From the NCBI GenBank assembly GCA_021773835.1, contig JAJFJQ010000025.1:62001-126000 (forward strand): a DNA stretch of 64,000 bases. Direction: 5' to 3'. Both the position numbers and the translations under genes were made by a program. Each line of letters opens with the position of its first letter. Position 1 is the first letter of the stretch. Source of the stretch: Gammaproteobacteria bacterium (GTDB lineage: Bacteria; Pseudomonadota; Gammaproteobacteria; Ga0077536). Under the pieces are notes generated by a model that had not been told where the DNA came from, ran no database searches, and saw only the letters and a program-made list of their open reading frames with translations. Below, piece after piece: positions 45,316 to 53,810 of this stretch.

Positions 45316-46306
45316 GTGGCTCCGATCCGCGGATAAGACGAGCTGGGTTGTCCCTCACAGATTGACTAAATTCATGCAACTGCCGAGTGCTGCCCTCGAC
45401 GTTATACATTATCGTGGCGACGTGTTCGTTGACCGTTGTCAATGCCTCGAGCGCTTGTTGCATTGCAGAGTTCGCATTGCGAATGGTGCTGGCGACCTTT
45501 TCGTCGTTCGCCGAAGCCAAATTCTTTAGCGCCGCTAGTGTTTCGCCCATTTGCGTGCGTGTGCCTTCAATGCGAGAAATTAGCTCATTTAAATTGAGCG
45601 CAACATCATCAATATGGACGAGAAATTTCTCTATCTGTTGTTGATTCGCACTCCCAAGTATTTTCTCAAGTTGTTGAGCGCTGTTATCGAGTTTCGCAAT
45701 CAATGCTTGCGCATCACCGATGAGATCTTCGTTGACGCGTTGATTAAGTGTTTCTACCAACGGACTAAGTTGTTTTCGCTGAAAGTGGAGGATCTCTGCC
45801 GATATTTCATCGATTCGGGTATTCAAGTTCTTCAGCACGGGCATTACACCGTCCTCAGACAAAGCGCCGAATTCCCCTGCAACATCGCCGAGAACTGCGA
45901 ATAGATTCAGTTGCTCACGACCTTCGAGTTCACCACCCGGCGCGAGGCTTTTTGAGCTCTTACCTTCGCTTATTTCGATCTGAACGGCTGAAATCAGCCC
46001 AGACGACATGATGTTGGCAATGCTGTCTTCTGGGATCTTCCACTCGCGCTTGATGCTTAAGGTTAGGATATATTCCATTCCAGTGGACGCTGGGGCAGGT
46101 ACAATCTCCTCGATTTGGCCCACCCGATAGCCTTCATAGAAAACGCCCGTACCGAATTTCAATCCACTAACATTTTTGTAGCGAACGAAATAATGTTCTG
46201 CCGGACCCGTTCTTCCGGTCACGAAATACATGAGCGTAAAAAACATGGCAAACATAATCAGCACAAATGTGCCGACGACGAGGTAGTTAATATTATCTCG
46301 CTTCAC
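45299..46306 (-). CDS. mlaD: MCE/MlaD-family lipid-binding protein
   Basis: A 335-residue protein. An N-terminal membrane helix (NYLVVGTFVLIMFAMFFTLMYFV) is followed by an MCE domain (VRYKNVSGLKFGTGVFYEGYRVGQIEEI to ISAVQIEISEG, residues about 38-125). The remaining 200 residues are long coiled-coil helices (NLNELISRIEGTRTQMGETLAALKNL). MCE proteins form hexameric rings that carry lipid across the periplasm, and the helices may form a needle-like tube. E. coli MlaD has about 180 residues, so this is a PqiB-like or Pseudomonas-like long form. It follows mlaF after 98 bp. Confidence 0.9.
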   Translation of the reverse strand: MKRDNINYLVVGTFVLIMFAMFFTLMYFVTGRTGPAEHYFVRYKNVSGLKFGTGVFYEGYRVGQIEEIVPAPASTGMEYILTLSIKREWKIPEDSIANIMSSGLISAVQIEISEGKSSKSLAPGGELEGREQLNLFAVLGDVAGEFGALSEDGVMPVLKNLNTRIDEISAEILHFQRKQLSPLVETLNQRVNEDLIGDAQALIAKLDNSAQQLEKILGSANQQQIEKFLVHIDDVALNLNELISRIEGTRTQMGETLAALKNLASANDEKVASTIRNANSAMQQALEALTTVNEHVATIMYNVEGSTRQLHEFSQSVRDNPARLIRGSEPHDAAD

Positions 46307-46404
46307 TGGTAGGTAGTACCTGTCGACACAAAGGCGATCGGTACTCTCACAGCAACTGCGTGGCTATCGGCCAATTTAACGTTCCCCCTCTCCAAATACT
46401 GCAT

Positions 46405-47199
46405 TTAAGTTTCGCCGGTTAGCCGATCCATATATTCGTCGGCGTTGATTTGGTCGTGGCGCGACCGACGATTTAGTAGATCTTGTACGCGCGCGATACT
46501 GGAATTCTTCACCTCCGAGACGCTTCCAGTAAGCAGAATTTTGCCATGATCTAGCACCGTGATGCGATCTGCAATTTTAAACGCACTTTCCAGTTCATGG
46601 GTGACCACTACAATGGTCATCTTCATTGAATCACGCAGTTTTAAGATCAGATCGTCGAGCTCCGAGGCCGCCACCGGATCAAGTCCTGCTGAGGGCTCGT
46701 CAAAAAATAACATCTTCGGGTCCATCACGATTGCTCGTGCTAAGGCCGCCCGTTTGATCATCCCTCCCGAGAGCTGAGACGGCATTAAATCTTCAAAACC
46801 GCCAAGATTCACGACCTCTAACTTCATCCGCGCCATTATTCCCATGGTGGATTCATCTAGCTTGGTGTGCTCGCGAAGTGGCAATTGGATGTTTTCACCT
46901 ACCGTCATAGAACTTATCAAAGCGCCGCCCTGGAACGATACACCCATGTTTGTCCGGAGATCATGCATCTCCGTGGGGCTAACCTTCGTGATGTCCTTGC
47001 CCAGTAACTTGATGCTCCCGCTGGTCGGCGTATGTAAGCCGAGTAAATGGCGTAGTAACGTACTCTTCCCGGATCCGCTGCCGCCCATGATGATCATTAT
47101 TTCACCAGGGTTTATCGCCAAGTTAATCTGATCAAGGATCTTGACAGGCCCGTAGTGGGTAACGAGATCTTCAACTTGAATGGCAAAATCGGTATTCAA
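46405..47199 (-). CDS. mlaF: Lipid ABC transporter ATPase MlaF
   Basis: This is the ATPase of the MCE transporter. Walker A GGSGSGKST (39-47), the Q-loop, the LSGGMIKRAALARAI signature and Walker B MLFFDEPSAGLDP are all present. The LSGGM variant with a following lysine is usual for MlaF-type ATPases. The length of 264 residues is normal. The C-terminal tail (HDQINADEYMDRL) may contact STAS or the membrane protein. It starts 6 bp after mlaE. Confidence 0.95.
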   Translation of the reverse strand: MNTDFAIQVEDLVTHYGPVKILDQINLAINPGEIMIIMGGSGSGKSTLLRHLLGLHTPTSGSIKLLGKDITKVSPTEMHDLRTNMGVSFQGGALISSMTVGENIQLPLREHTKLDESTMGIMARMKLEVVNLGGFEDLMPSQLSGGMIKRAALARAIVMDPKMLFFDEPSAGLDPVAASELDDLILKLRDSMKMTIVVVTHELESAFKIADRITVLDHGKILLTGSVSEVKNSSIARVQDLLNRRSRHDQINADEYMDRLTGET

Positions 47200-47205
47200 T
47201 TCAGC

Positions 47206-48018
47206 TCACCGATTTAGGAAATACGTAAATGTCATGTCGGCCAAAACTATATAGGAGATCGCCAGCACAACCGCCCTCGTTGTGGCACGACCGACGCCTT
47301 CGGCGCCACCGGAAACGGAGAACCCATTACTGACGCCAATAAGGGTGATGATGACGGCGAACACCATACTCTTCAATAAACCTTGCATCACATCATTCGC
47401 TGTAATGAATGCAGTGCCCTGATCCCAATAGGCGACATAGCCAAGACCAAGGCCGGCGTTGCAGTACACCGCGCCGCCAAGCATGGCGGCTAAATCCGAG
47501 AACAATGTTATTGCCGGCATCATAACCAGCATGGCAAGCAGAACGGGTGAGACGAGATAACGTACCGGATTGATTCCCATCACCCTTAATGCATCGATTT
47601 CCTGGTTCACTTGCATCGTGCCGACCCTGGCCGCGAGTGCAGAACCGGTGCGCCCGGCGACTAAAATACCTGTTATCAACGGCCCGAACTCCCGTGTCAC
47701 CGAAAGTGCGATCCCAAGTACAACTTGAGTTTCTGCGCCGAATTGCTTTAGCGTGTGGACCCCTTGGATTGCGAGCATTACCCCGATTGCGAATGACAAT
47801 ACGAACACGATAGGGAGCGCCGCGATACCAACTTCAACCATCTGTGAGACGGCTGCGGCAAATCGGACAGGTTGACGCTTGAACGGACCAGCGACCACCC
47901 AATAAAAACTTTCATAGACTAACGCGAGGTAATACCCGAACTCTGAAACAAACGCTACGACAACCCGCCCTAGATTTTCGACCGAATTGCGTATCCGCTC
48001 GTCATCTACATCAGCCAT
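47206..48018 (-). CDS. mlaE: Lipid ABC transporter permease MlaE
   Basis: This is the inner-membrane permease of the MCE transporter. About five membrane helices are visible, with the MlaE hallmark FGPLITGILVAGRTGSALAARVGTMQVNQEIDALRVMGINP in the middle. The length of 270 residues is standard. The start overlaps the STAS gene by 8 bp, so the two are made together. The N-terminal 25 residues (DDERIRNSVENLGRVVVAFVSEFG) form the usual amphipathic helix. Confidence 0.95.
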   Translation of the reverse strand: MADVDDERIRNSVENLGRVVVAFVSEFGYYLALVYESFYWVVAGPFKRQPVRFAAAVSQMVEVGIAALPIVFVLSFAIGVMLAIQGVHTLKQFGAETQVVLGIALSVTREFGPLITGILVAGRTGSALAARVGTMQVNQEIDALRVMGINPVRYLVSPVLLAMLVMMPAITLFSDLAAMLGGAVYCNAGLGLGYVAYWDQGTAFITANDVMQGLLKSMVFAVIITLIGVSNGFSVSGGAEGVGRATTRAVVLAISYIVLADMTFTYFLNR

Positions 48019-48343
48019 CCCGTTTTAGGCACTCTTCGATGTCTGCATAAATCGGAAAGACTTTGTCCAACCGTGCTAATTCAAGCACGCTCATTGCAGG
48101 ACCGCTCACACCAATGAGTCCAAATTCCAAATTTTTCTTTTTTGCGGTCTGATACCCTTCGACCAGGCTGGCAACCCCAGAACTATCGATGTACGACACG
48201 TCGGACAAGTTCACCAGTGTATTTTGCGATGAATTTAAGCAGTCCAAAATCGTTTTACGCGCGTCCGGAGAACACGACAAATCCACGTCCCCGGTCAACA
48301 GCACTATCGCGAATCCCCTATCTTGTTGTACTTCGTATGCCAT
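48011..48343 (-). CDS. STAS-domain protein (anti-anti-sigma / MlaB type)
   Basis: A 110-residue STAS protein. VNLSDVSYIDSSGVASLVEG gives the conserved D53-S54-S55-G56 of anti-anti-sigma factors, with a serine that can be phosphorylated. The STAS subunit MlaB of E. coli binds MlaF and is needed for transport. This protein stands before mlaE, with an 8-bp overlap. In standard MlaB the serine is often absent; here it is present, and genes for an RsbW-like kinase and an RsbU-like phosphatase lie just upstream. It may be a switchable regulator of the transporter or a sigma-pathway protein (inference). Confidence 0.85.
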   Translation of the reverse strand: MAYEVQQDRGFAIVLLTGDVDLSCSPDARKTILDCLNSSQNTLVNLSDVSYIDSSGVASLVEGYQTAKKKNLEFGLIGVSGPAMSVLELARLDKVFPIYADIEECLKRDG

Positions 48344-48541
48344 GCTCTTCGTCCCGTATTTAATCGTTAATCTAATTCGGTGATCCGGACTTTGGCTTTA
48401 TCCCCCGCCCATGCAATCTATATGTCGGTCGACGGCCAGAATCCCTGAATCTTCGCTTATCCAAACAGTCCCATCAATCTCATAGTTTCTAAAAGATTTA
48501 TGAACTAGCGTAAGCCTATCCAACCGTCGGAAATCAGTTTT

Positions 48542-48958
48542 TTAGTTGATCTTTTTCCGCATCTTTAAATAATTCCCGGCCATATTTTCGAGATGTCCGT
48601 AAGTACAATCGTCCATTATCTCCTGAATAAAATACGTACCCAATCCGCCGGGCTTTACGTCTTCGATGTCACGTGGTCGGATCCCGTCTGGGTCGATGGG
48701 AGCGGCAAAATCGGTCAGTACGACTTGTACGTCGCCGTCCTCCTTTTGCATCTCCAGCAGGATTTCGCCCGACTTTTCGCCTTTATAGGCGTGCTGCATG
48801 ATATTCATGCACGCCTCGTTGATTGCGATAACGAGATCAGAAATCAATTTTTTAGAGCACCCAAACTCTTCGGCAATTTCCTGAACCCGCTCCCTAACCA
48901 TGCGGAGCTTCTTCGGATCTGAATTGAAGCGGAGTTCAAGCATCGTCGGCTCAGACAT
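48542..48958 (-). CDS. RsbW-type serine kinase / anti-sigma factor
   Basis: A 138-residue protein of the HATPase_c_2 family. The N-box is INEACMNIMQHAY (about 46-58), and the G-box region includes KPGGLGTYFIQEIMDD. Proteins of this family phosphorylate a STAS partner on serine. The next gene on the strand, 198 bp away, encodes a STAS protein with that serine. The ATG overlaps the phosphatase stop by 8 bp. No sigma factor gene is near, so the target may be the STAS protein alone. Confidence 0.9.
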   Translation of the reverse strand: MSEPTMLELRFNSDPKKLRMVRERVQEIAEEFGCSKKLISDLVIAINEACMNIMQHAYKGEKSGEILLEMQKEDGDVQVVLTDFAAPIDPDGIRPRDIEDVKPGGLGTYFIQEIMDDCTYGHLENMAGNYLKMRKKIN

Positions 48959-50234
48959 GTGCTTTCGTCTCGATTAGTAATAACGTTAAGTCGTCGTGTA
49001 CGGTGCGTTCCTGATCGCGGATCTGCGTCACGATCTCTTCAAGCCTTTGTTCGGAGTCGAAGGTAGATTGCTCATCAATTATCTTGCAAAGTCCCTCTAC
49101 CCCAAGCTCACTACCGTCCGGCGCGACACTCTCTGTAACACCGTCGGTAAAAATGTATAAGCTCCCATCGCCAAGTTCGATTCTGGTCGTCTCAAACTGA
49201 ATGTCCGATAAAATTCCGATCGGCGGCGCTGTTGCCGGCAGTTCCTCAAAAGTCGAATTTTCCCTCCAGAAAACCGGAGGCTGGTGACCGGCATTAGAAA
49301 GCTCTACGACGCCGGTCTTCGGATAAATAAATCCCGCCACAATGGTAACAAACATCCCCATCGATGCCGTTTCACATATTTCCAAATTCACCTGATCCAA
49401 AAGTTCGGCGGGACCCTGCGCCGTTTTCGCGAGACATCGTAAAAGGCTAGTTGTTTTAGCCATTAGCAAAGCCGCGTTCATACCCTTTCCCGATACGTCT
49501 GCAAGACTGAAATAGATCCGTCCACCGGCAACTTCGCAATAGTCAAAAAAATCGCCGGATACTTCTCGCGCAGGAATATTAAGACCATGGATCGGAAAGC
49601 TCGCCGGTGAGGCCGGGGGCAACAAGCTAAGCTGAATTTGGCGTGCCAACTCCAGTTCCTTACGAACGCGCTCTTGTTCAACCAGCGCTTGCGCCATCCG
49701 CGCGTTGTGAATGGCAAGCGCCGCGGCGGCCGCTACCGCAGTCGCGAGATGCATATCGCTTGCAGCGAACAAGCGATCTCCGCTGCGTTTATTAATGAGT
49801 TCTAGTGCACCAATGCATTGACCGCGAACAGTCAAAGGCGCACACATAATTGAACGTGTAATAAACCCAGTATCCGCGTCGACGGCCCCCGCGAAATTTT
49901 CATTCTTGGAAACATCGCGCACAATTTGCGCTGCATTTTGGCTTACGGTTTCACCCACGATCCCTTGGTCAGGCGCCAACCGCAAGCCGGTCACGTCAAC
50001 CGGTCCGGCGCACTTGCGACAGATCAATGCGGCCCCGTCTTCTTCGACTAAAAAGATCGACGCCGCTTCGGCGTTGAGGTAGACAATTATTTGGTCGATC
50101 GCGTTCTGTAACGTTTCTTCGACATTGAGAGAACTGGCGAATTCATGCGTCACATCCGCAAGCAAACCGGCAAGGCCTTCCGGTGTCGTTGGTGTTCCCT
50201 GAAATAGGGGGTCAATTGCAGCGTCGTTGCTCAT
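48951..50234 (-). CDS. GAF-PP2C (RsbU/SpoIIE-type) phosphatase
   Basis: A 427-residue cytosolic sensor phosphatase. The GAF domain (about 20-180) includes AASIFLVEEDGAALICRK and SIMCAPLTVRGQCIGALELINK. A short linker helix leads to a SpoIIE-type PP2C domain (about 205-425) with GDFFDYCEV, LADVSGKGMNAALLMA, SNAGHQPP and LYIFTDGVTE. Such proteins dephosphorylate STAS partners and so oppose RsbW kinases. The ATG at 50234 gives a 4-bp overlap with the DUF1841 stop. The GAF ligand cannot be told from sequence. Confidence 0.92.
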   Translation of the reverse strand: MSNDAAIDPLFQGTPTTPEGLAGLLADVTHEFASSLNVEETLQNAIDQIIVYLNAEAASIFLVEEDGAALICRKCAGPVDVTGLRLAPDQGIVGETVSQNAAQIVRDVSKNENFAGAVDADTGFITRSIMCAPLTVRGQCIGALELINKRSGDRLFAASDMHLATAVAAAAALAIHNARMAQALVEQERVRKELELARQIQLSLLPPASPASFPIHGLNIPAREVSGDFFDYCEVAGGRIYFSLADVSGKGMNAALLMAKTTSLLRCLAKTAQGPAELLDQVNLEICETASMGMFVTIVAGFIYPKTGVVELSNAGHQPPVFWRENSTFEELPATAPPIGILSDIQFETTRIELGDGSLYIFTDGVTESVAPDGSELGVEGLCKIIDEQSTFDSEQRLEEIVTQIRDQERTVHDDLTLLLIETKAHV

Positions 50235-50659
50235 GCTAGCTGCATCAGACAAGCCATGTAGGCGACCTCATCGGGCGGGGTTGAATCCCGTTGCGATTGC
50301 CACAAACTAGCGGCAAGACAATCCATCATTTTGTGCTCTATCACGTGGGCGTCAAAACGGCGTTTTTCGACTATCGTATTGTACGCTTTAACGACGCCGG
50401 GCGGTCGATCTGTTTGTAATTGCTCGCAAATAGCAACATGGAGACTCATATGTAGAAATGGATTGGTTTGGCCCGATTCGGGAGTAAATTCGGCCGCCAA
50501 GGCCTGCTCAGGTTGATCCAGCAGGGCATGATACTCAGTGTGGCGCGAGATTACGTCGGCAAGGATGAGTTCCATTGGCTGCAGCGGTACCTTGGCCGCC
50601 ATTTTTTGCCAAACGTCAAGGAAATGACTGCGCACCTCATCTCGTGATTGCGAAAACAT
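50231..50659 (-). CDS. DUF1841 family protein
   Basis: A 142-residue protein beginning MFSQSRDEVRSHFLDVWQK, the family N-terminus. It also has the core HPFLHMSLH-like segment (NPFLHMSLHVAICEQ) and the helical VIEHKMMDCLAASLWQSQRD. Function is unknown. In Pseudomonas and relatives DUF1841 genes follow nth, as here. Two upstream in-frame starts, at 50674 (TTG) and 50668 (ATG), are possible, but ATG 50659 gives the usual start. It is followed directly by the phosphatase gene. Confidence 0.88.
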   Translation of the reverse strand: MFSQSRDEVRSHFLDVWQKMAAKVPLQPMELILADVISRHTEYHALLDQPEQALAAEFTPESGQTNPFLHMSLHVAICEQLQTDRPPGVVKAYNTIVEKRRFDAHVIEHKMMDCLAASLWQSQRDSTPPDEVAYMACLMQLA

Positions 50660-50715
50660 AATGCTCATCAACAATCGAAGTTATAAATCCACTGACGCCG
50701 GACGCGAGGCCAGCC

Positions 50716-51363
50716 TCACGCAACGTTAGCATAGTTGCCTTTTTCGTCCCATTCGCACAGCTCGAATAAGGTGCATTCAGCGCATTTAGGGTTGCGCGCA
50801 GTGCACGTGTATCGCCCGTGCAATATCAACCAATGATGGGCGTCTTTTTTGTAAGAATCCGGCACAGCCTCTAAAAGCGCTTGTTCAACCAACAACGGCG
50901 TTTTACCGGGTGCGAGCTTAGTTCTGTTTGAGACGCGAAAGATGTGGGTGTCGACTGCTATCGTTGGTTCACCAAAAGCGGTGTTTAATACGACGTTCGC
51001 CGTTTTTCGCCCAACGCCGGGCAGCGCCTCCAAAGCAGATCGGTCGCGCGGCACCACCGAATCGTGCAGGTCAACTAAGATCCGGCAAGTTTTAATAATA
51101 TTCTTCGCCTTCGTATTAAATAACCCGATTGTTTTTATATAAGCCTTGAGTCCTCGCTCACCCAAGGCAACTATCGCGCTTGGCGTATTCGCCACTTTAT
51201 ACAATTGCTGCGTCGCCTTGTTTACGCTCACGTCGGTTGCCTGCGCTGAGAGGATCACCGCCACCAACAGTTCGAAAACCGAATCGTACTCCAGCTCCGT
51301 TGTTGGGGCGGGATTGGCGCGCTTTAGCCGGCGAAAAAATAGCCTTCTTTGCTTGAGGTCCAA
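50716..51363 (-). CDS. nth: Endonuclease III
   Basis: A DNA glycosylase/AP lyase that removes oxidised pyrimidines in base-excision repair. The HhH motif LPGVGRKTANVVL carries the catalytic lysine, and DTHIFRVSNR has the catalytic aspartate. The [4Fe-4S] loop is CTARNPKCAECTLFELC. The length of 215 residues is normal. The start is TTG at 51363 (MDLKQRRLFFRRLKRANP), matching the family. It follows rnfE by 6 bp, the common rnf-nth link. Confidence 0.96.
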   Translation of the reverse strand: MDLKQRRLFFRRLKRANPAPTTELEYDSVFELLVAVILSAQATDVSVNKATQQLYKVANTPSAIVALGERGLKAYIKTIGLFNTKAKNIIKTCRILVDLHDSVVPRDRSALEALPGVGRKTANVVLNTAFGEPTIAVDTHIFRVSNRTKLAPGKTPLLVEQALLEAVPDSYKKDAHHWLILHGRYTCTARNPKCAECTLFELCEWDEKGNYANVA

Positions 51364-51369
51364 GCGAAT

Positions 51370-52080
51370 TTACCGGGTCGAACTAACTCTGATCGGATAC
51401 GACCCGGCCGGCCGTCTATCCTGTTCGGATACCTTGTATGCGACATCAGGTTCGCCGCGCCGTCGTACAATGGCATTCATGCCGGCAAGACATAGGGCGA
51501 GCATCAATAACGCGCCCGGAGCGCCGGCCATGAACGGGATGGGTCCCGCGCTCGGTGTCGATCCAGTAACGTAGGCACCGGCCACTAACTGTAGATCTGT
51601 TAGAACTGCACCGTAGGCGACGAATTCCCGGAGCAGGCCGAATAGGCAAAAAAATACGCCGACCCATAGGACATCACGACCGACTTGCGTCATGGTAGGA
51701 ACGATGCCGTTACGGTCGGCTATTTCCTGCATGGCGCTCAACACCAAACAATTACTCGCAATTAGGCTTGGATAGACCCCAAGCGCGGCCACCAATTCGA
51801 AGCGTTCAATGCTCGCCATCGATACGACGACGGCGGTTGCAAATGCGGCAATCAATGCATGGTGCATCGGTTTTAATCGCCAGCTCACACAATATCTGAA
51901 TGTCGATGTTACCGTTGCGCTCAATAGGACGACCACGCCAAGAAGAATTGCGAGGGTCGCGGCCTTCACCGCCGTGTTCGAGACCGCGAGTAATGGGCAC
52001 AGGCCAAGTACCCTTGAGGTTGCAGGGTTATGTGTAATCCCGTCACAAACGCAGGTGCTACAGCGTGCCCACAAATTCAT
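51370..52080 (-). CDS. rnfE: Rnf/Rsx electron-transport subunit E
   Basis: A membrane subunit of the Rnf complex, homologous to NqrD. Helices around LGLCPLLAVSNTAVKAATLAILLGVVVLL and FVAYGAVLTDL are visible. The VGVYPSLIASNCLVL-like segment (ALGVYPSLIASNCLVL) has the conserved Asn-Cys pair that binds iron between subunits. The length of 236 residues is within the family range. The start overlaps rnfG (ATGA). The C-terminal tail (RRRGEPDVAYKVSEQDRR) is polar. It is somewhat more divergent than the other Rnf subunits. Confidence 0.88.
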   Translation of the reverse strand: MNLWARCSTCVCDGITHNPATSRVLGLCPLLAVSNTAVKAATLAILLGVVVLLSATVTSTFRYCVSWRLKPMHHALIAAFATAVVVSMASIERFELVAALGVYPSLIASNCLVLSAMQEIADRNGIVPTMTQVGRDVLWVGVFFCLFGLLREFVAYGAVLTDLQLVAGAYVTGSTPSAGPIPFMAGAPGALLMLALCLAGMNAIVRRRGEPDVAYKVSEQDRRPAGSYPIRVSSTR

Positions 52081-52709
52081 TTTTTTTCGCCAGTCATGGT
52101 CTGGTCCAGGTAGCTTAATGCTGAATAGATACCGGCGACGATGGCACTCGCGGTTATAGTCGCCCCACTCACGCCATCAATTTCGCCACCGTCGCTACGC
52201 AATTGCCAGCGCGTAGGCTCGGGATTTGCGAGCGAACGGCCTAGCAATGATGCCGTCCACCGTGAGCCCGCTTCAGTTATCACATCGCCAAAGCCCGGCG
52301 TCTCTCGGTGCGATAGGATCTTTAAGCCGATAATTGATCCGTTTTCGTCGATTGCTAGTGCAAGCCAGATGTCCCCATTATATCCCGCAGGTGCGACAAA
52401 CTTCATCGCCGTTGCACGGCGCAACCCGTGTTCATGTACGTGAACGATCGAGACGCTCGCCTTACTCCCAAAACGGATCGGATCCGACACAGTCACTGGC
52501 TTGGAAACCACGGCGTCGACGCTCACCCCAGTAACAACGGCGTAAACCCAACTAGCGTTGCGCGCTTGTTCGCCCTCGAGCCGCGCACGCGCAAGCGGCT
52601 CCGCCAGCATCGCTACACCGAGCAAGCCCATGATAAGAACAACTAAGATCGCGCCAACGCTACCGTAGAGTTGTGCTTGAGGGGTGCTCAGTCTCGGACG
52701 TTTTTCCAT
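52077..52709 (-). CDS. rnfG: Rnf/Rsx electron-transport subunit G
   Basis: The periplasmic FMN subunit of Rnf, homologous to NqrC. One membrane helix (SVGAILVVLIMGLLGVAML) is followed by the FMN-binding domain. The covalent flavin threonine lies in DGVSGATITA near 180. The length of 210 residues is normal. It overlaps rnfD by 50 bp at its start and rnfE by 4 bp at its stop. Confidence 0.93.
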   Translation of the reverse strand: MEKRPRLSTPQAQLYGSVGAILVVLIMGLLGVAMLAEPLARARLEGEQARNASWVYAVVTGVSVDAVVSKPVTVSDPIRFGSKASVSIVHVHEHGLRRATAMKFVAPAGYNGDIWLALAIDENGSIIGLKILSHRETPGFGDVITEAGSRWTASLLGRSLANPEPTRWQLRSDGGEIDGVSGATITASAIVAGIYSALSYLDQTMTGEKK

Positions 52710-53721
52710 ATAATCGTGGCTGCGTAAAACGATCGATCAAGGGTGCTAGTGCGTTCATTGTGACGACCGCAAACGCAACGCCGTCCGGATAGCCGCCAAA
52801 TTCGCGGATTAGGTAGGTAAGAAGACCAGCGCTGAAGCCGAACAACAACATGCCGAGCGGCGTTGTCGCCGAAGAGACCGGATCGGTAACAACAAAAAAC
52901 GCGGCCATCATCGCGCCACCGGCGAACAAATGAAACACTGCACCGCGATGCAGCTCCGGGTCAACAATGTAGCCGAGTAATGCGGCGCCGGCCAGACCCG
53001 CCAGAAAGCTTAACGGTAACCGCCAGGTCACCACGCGACGCCACAACAACCACCCGCCGCCACACAGGTAAGCCAGGTTGATCCATTCCCATCCGCGACC
53101 GGCAAACATGCCGAACGTGGCCGCAGACGCCATTTCGGAATGCATCCGCATCAGTGCCGCTTGAGTCTTAACGTAATCGAGAACCGTCGCGCCAGAGATG
53201 CCATCGAGCATTTCCGTGGGACTTGTCATGATCATCTTAGCGCTGCCCCAAAGCCCCGGGTAATCAATGATCTTGCTCATTTCCGGCCACTGACTCAAAG
53301 TCGCCGGATAGCATAGTAGGAGAAAAATATAACCAACCATCGCCGGGTTGAATATATTATGACCAAGGCCACCAAACGCGTGTTTGCCGATCAAAACAGC
53401 AACCGCGACGCCAACTACGATCGCCCACCATGGCGCATACGGTGGGATCGCCAGCGCCAACAAGCAGCCTAGAACGATGACGCTACCGTCACGAAGGTAG
53501 GCGTGAGGTGCGAGCCCACGCAAACGCAAAGCAACCGCTTCAAAAACCAGCGCGGAGACAATTGCGATCACCAATTGCAATAATATGCCGCATCCGAATA
53601 AATATACGTAGACAGCGATTGCTGGGGTCAACGCATACAGCACTTGGCGCATGATCCAACGCACCGGGCGTGCGCCATGCAGGTGTGGCGAGCTCAGCGG
53701 AAATTTTAATTCGTTAACCAA
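52660..53721 (-). CDS. rnfD: Rnf/Rsx electron-transport subunit D
   Basis: A multi-helix membrane subunit, homologous to NqrB, that moves ions. The covalent FMN threonine is in DGISGATVLD, and GGLGHNIFNPAMVGY is another conserved stretch. The length of 353 residues is normal. A 50-bp overlap with rnfG is unusually long and may couple translation. A gap of 89 bp separates it from rnfC. Confidence 0.94.
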   Translation of the reverse strand: MVNELKFPLSSPHLHGARPVRWIMRQVLYALTPAIAVYVYLFGCGILLQLVIAIVSALVFEAVALRLRGLAPHAYLRDGSVIVLGCLLALAIPPYAPWWAIVVGVAVAVLIGKHAFGGLGHNIFNPAMVGYIFLLLCYPATLSQWPEMSKIIDYPGLWGSAKMIMTSPTEMLDGISGATVLDYVKTQAALMRMHSEMASAATFGMFAGRGWEWINLAYLCGGGWLLWRRVVTWRLPLSFLAGLAGAALLGYIVDPELHRGAVFHLFAGGAMMAAFFVVTDPVSSATTPLGMLLFGFSAGLLTYLIREFGGYPDGVAFAVVTMNALAPLIDRFTQPRLYGKTSETEHPSSTTLR

Positions 53722-53810
53722 TTTTTCGATTGGATCAAATATCGTTAATCTTCGAGGCGACCTGGCGATCCGCCGCTATTGGTTGCGATTTAGCGCAAAG
53801 CATTAAGCTT

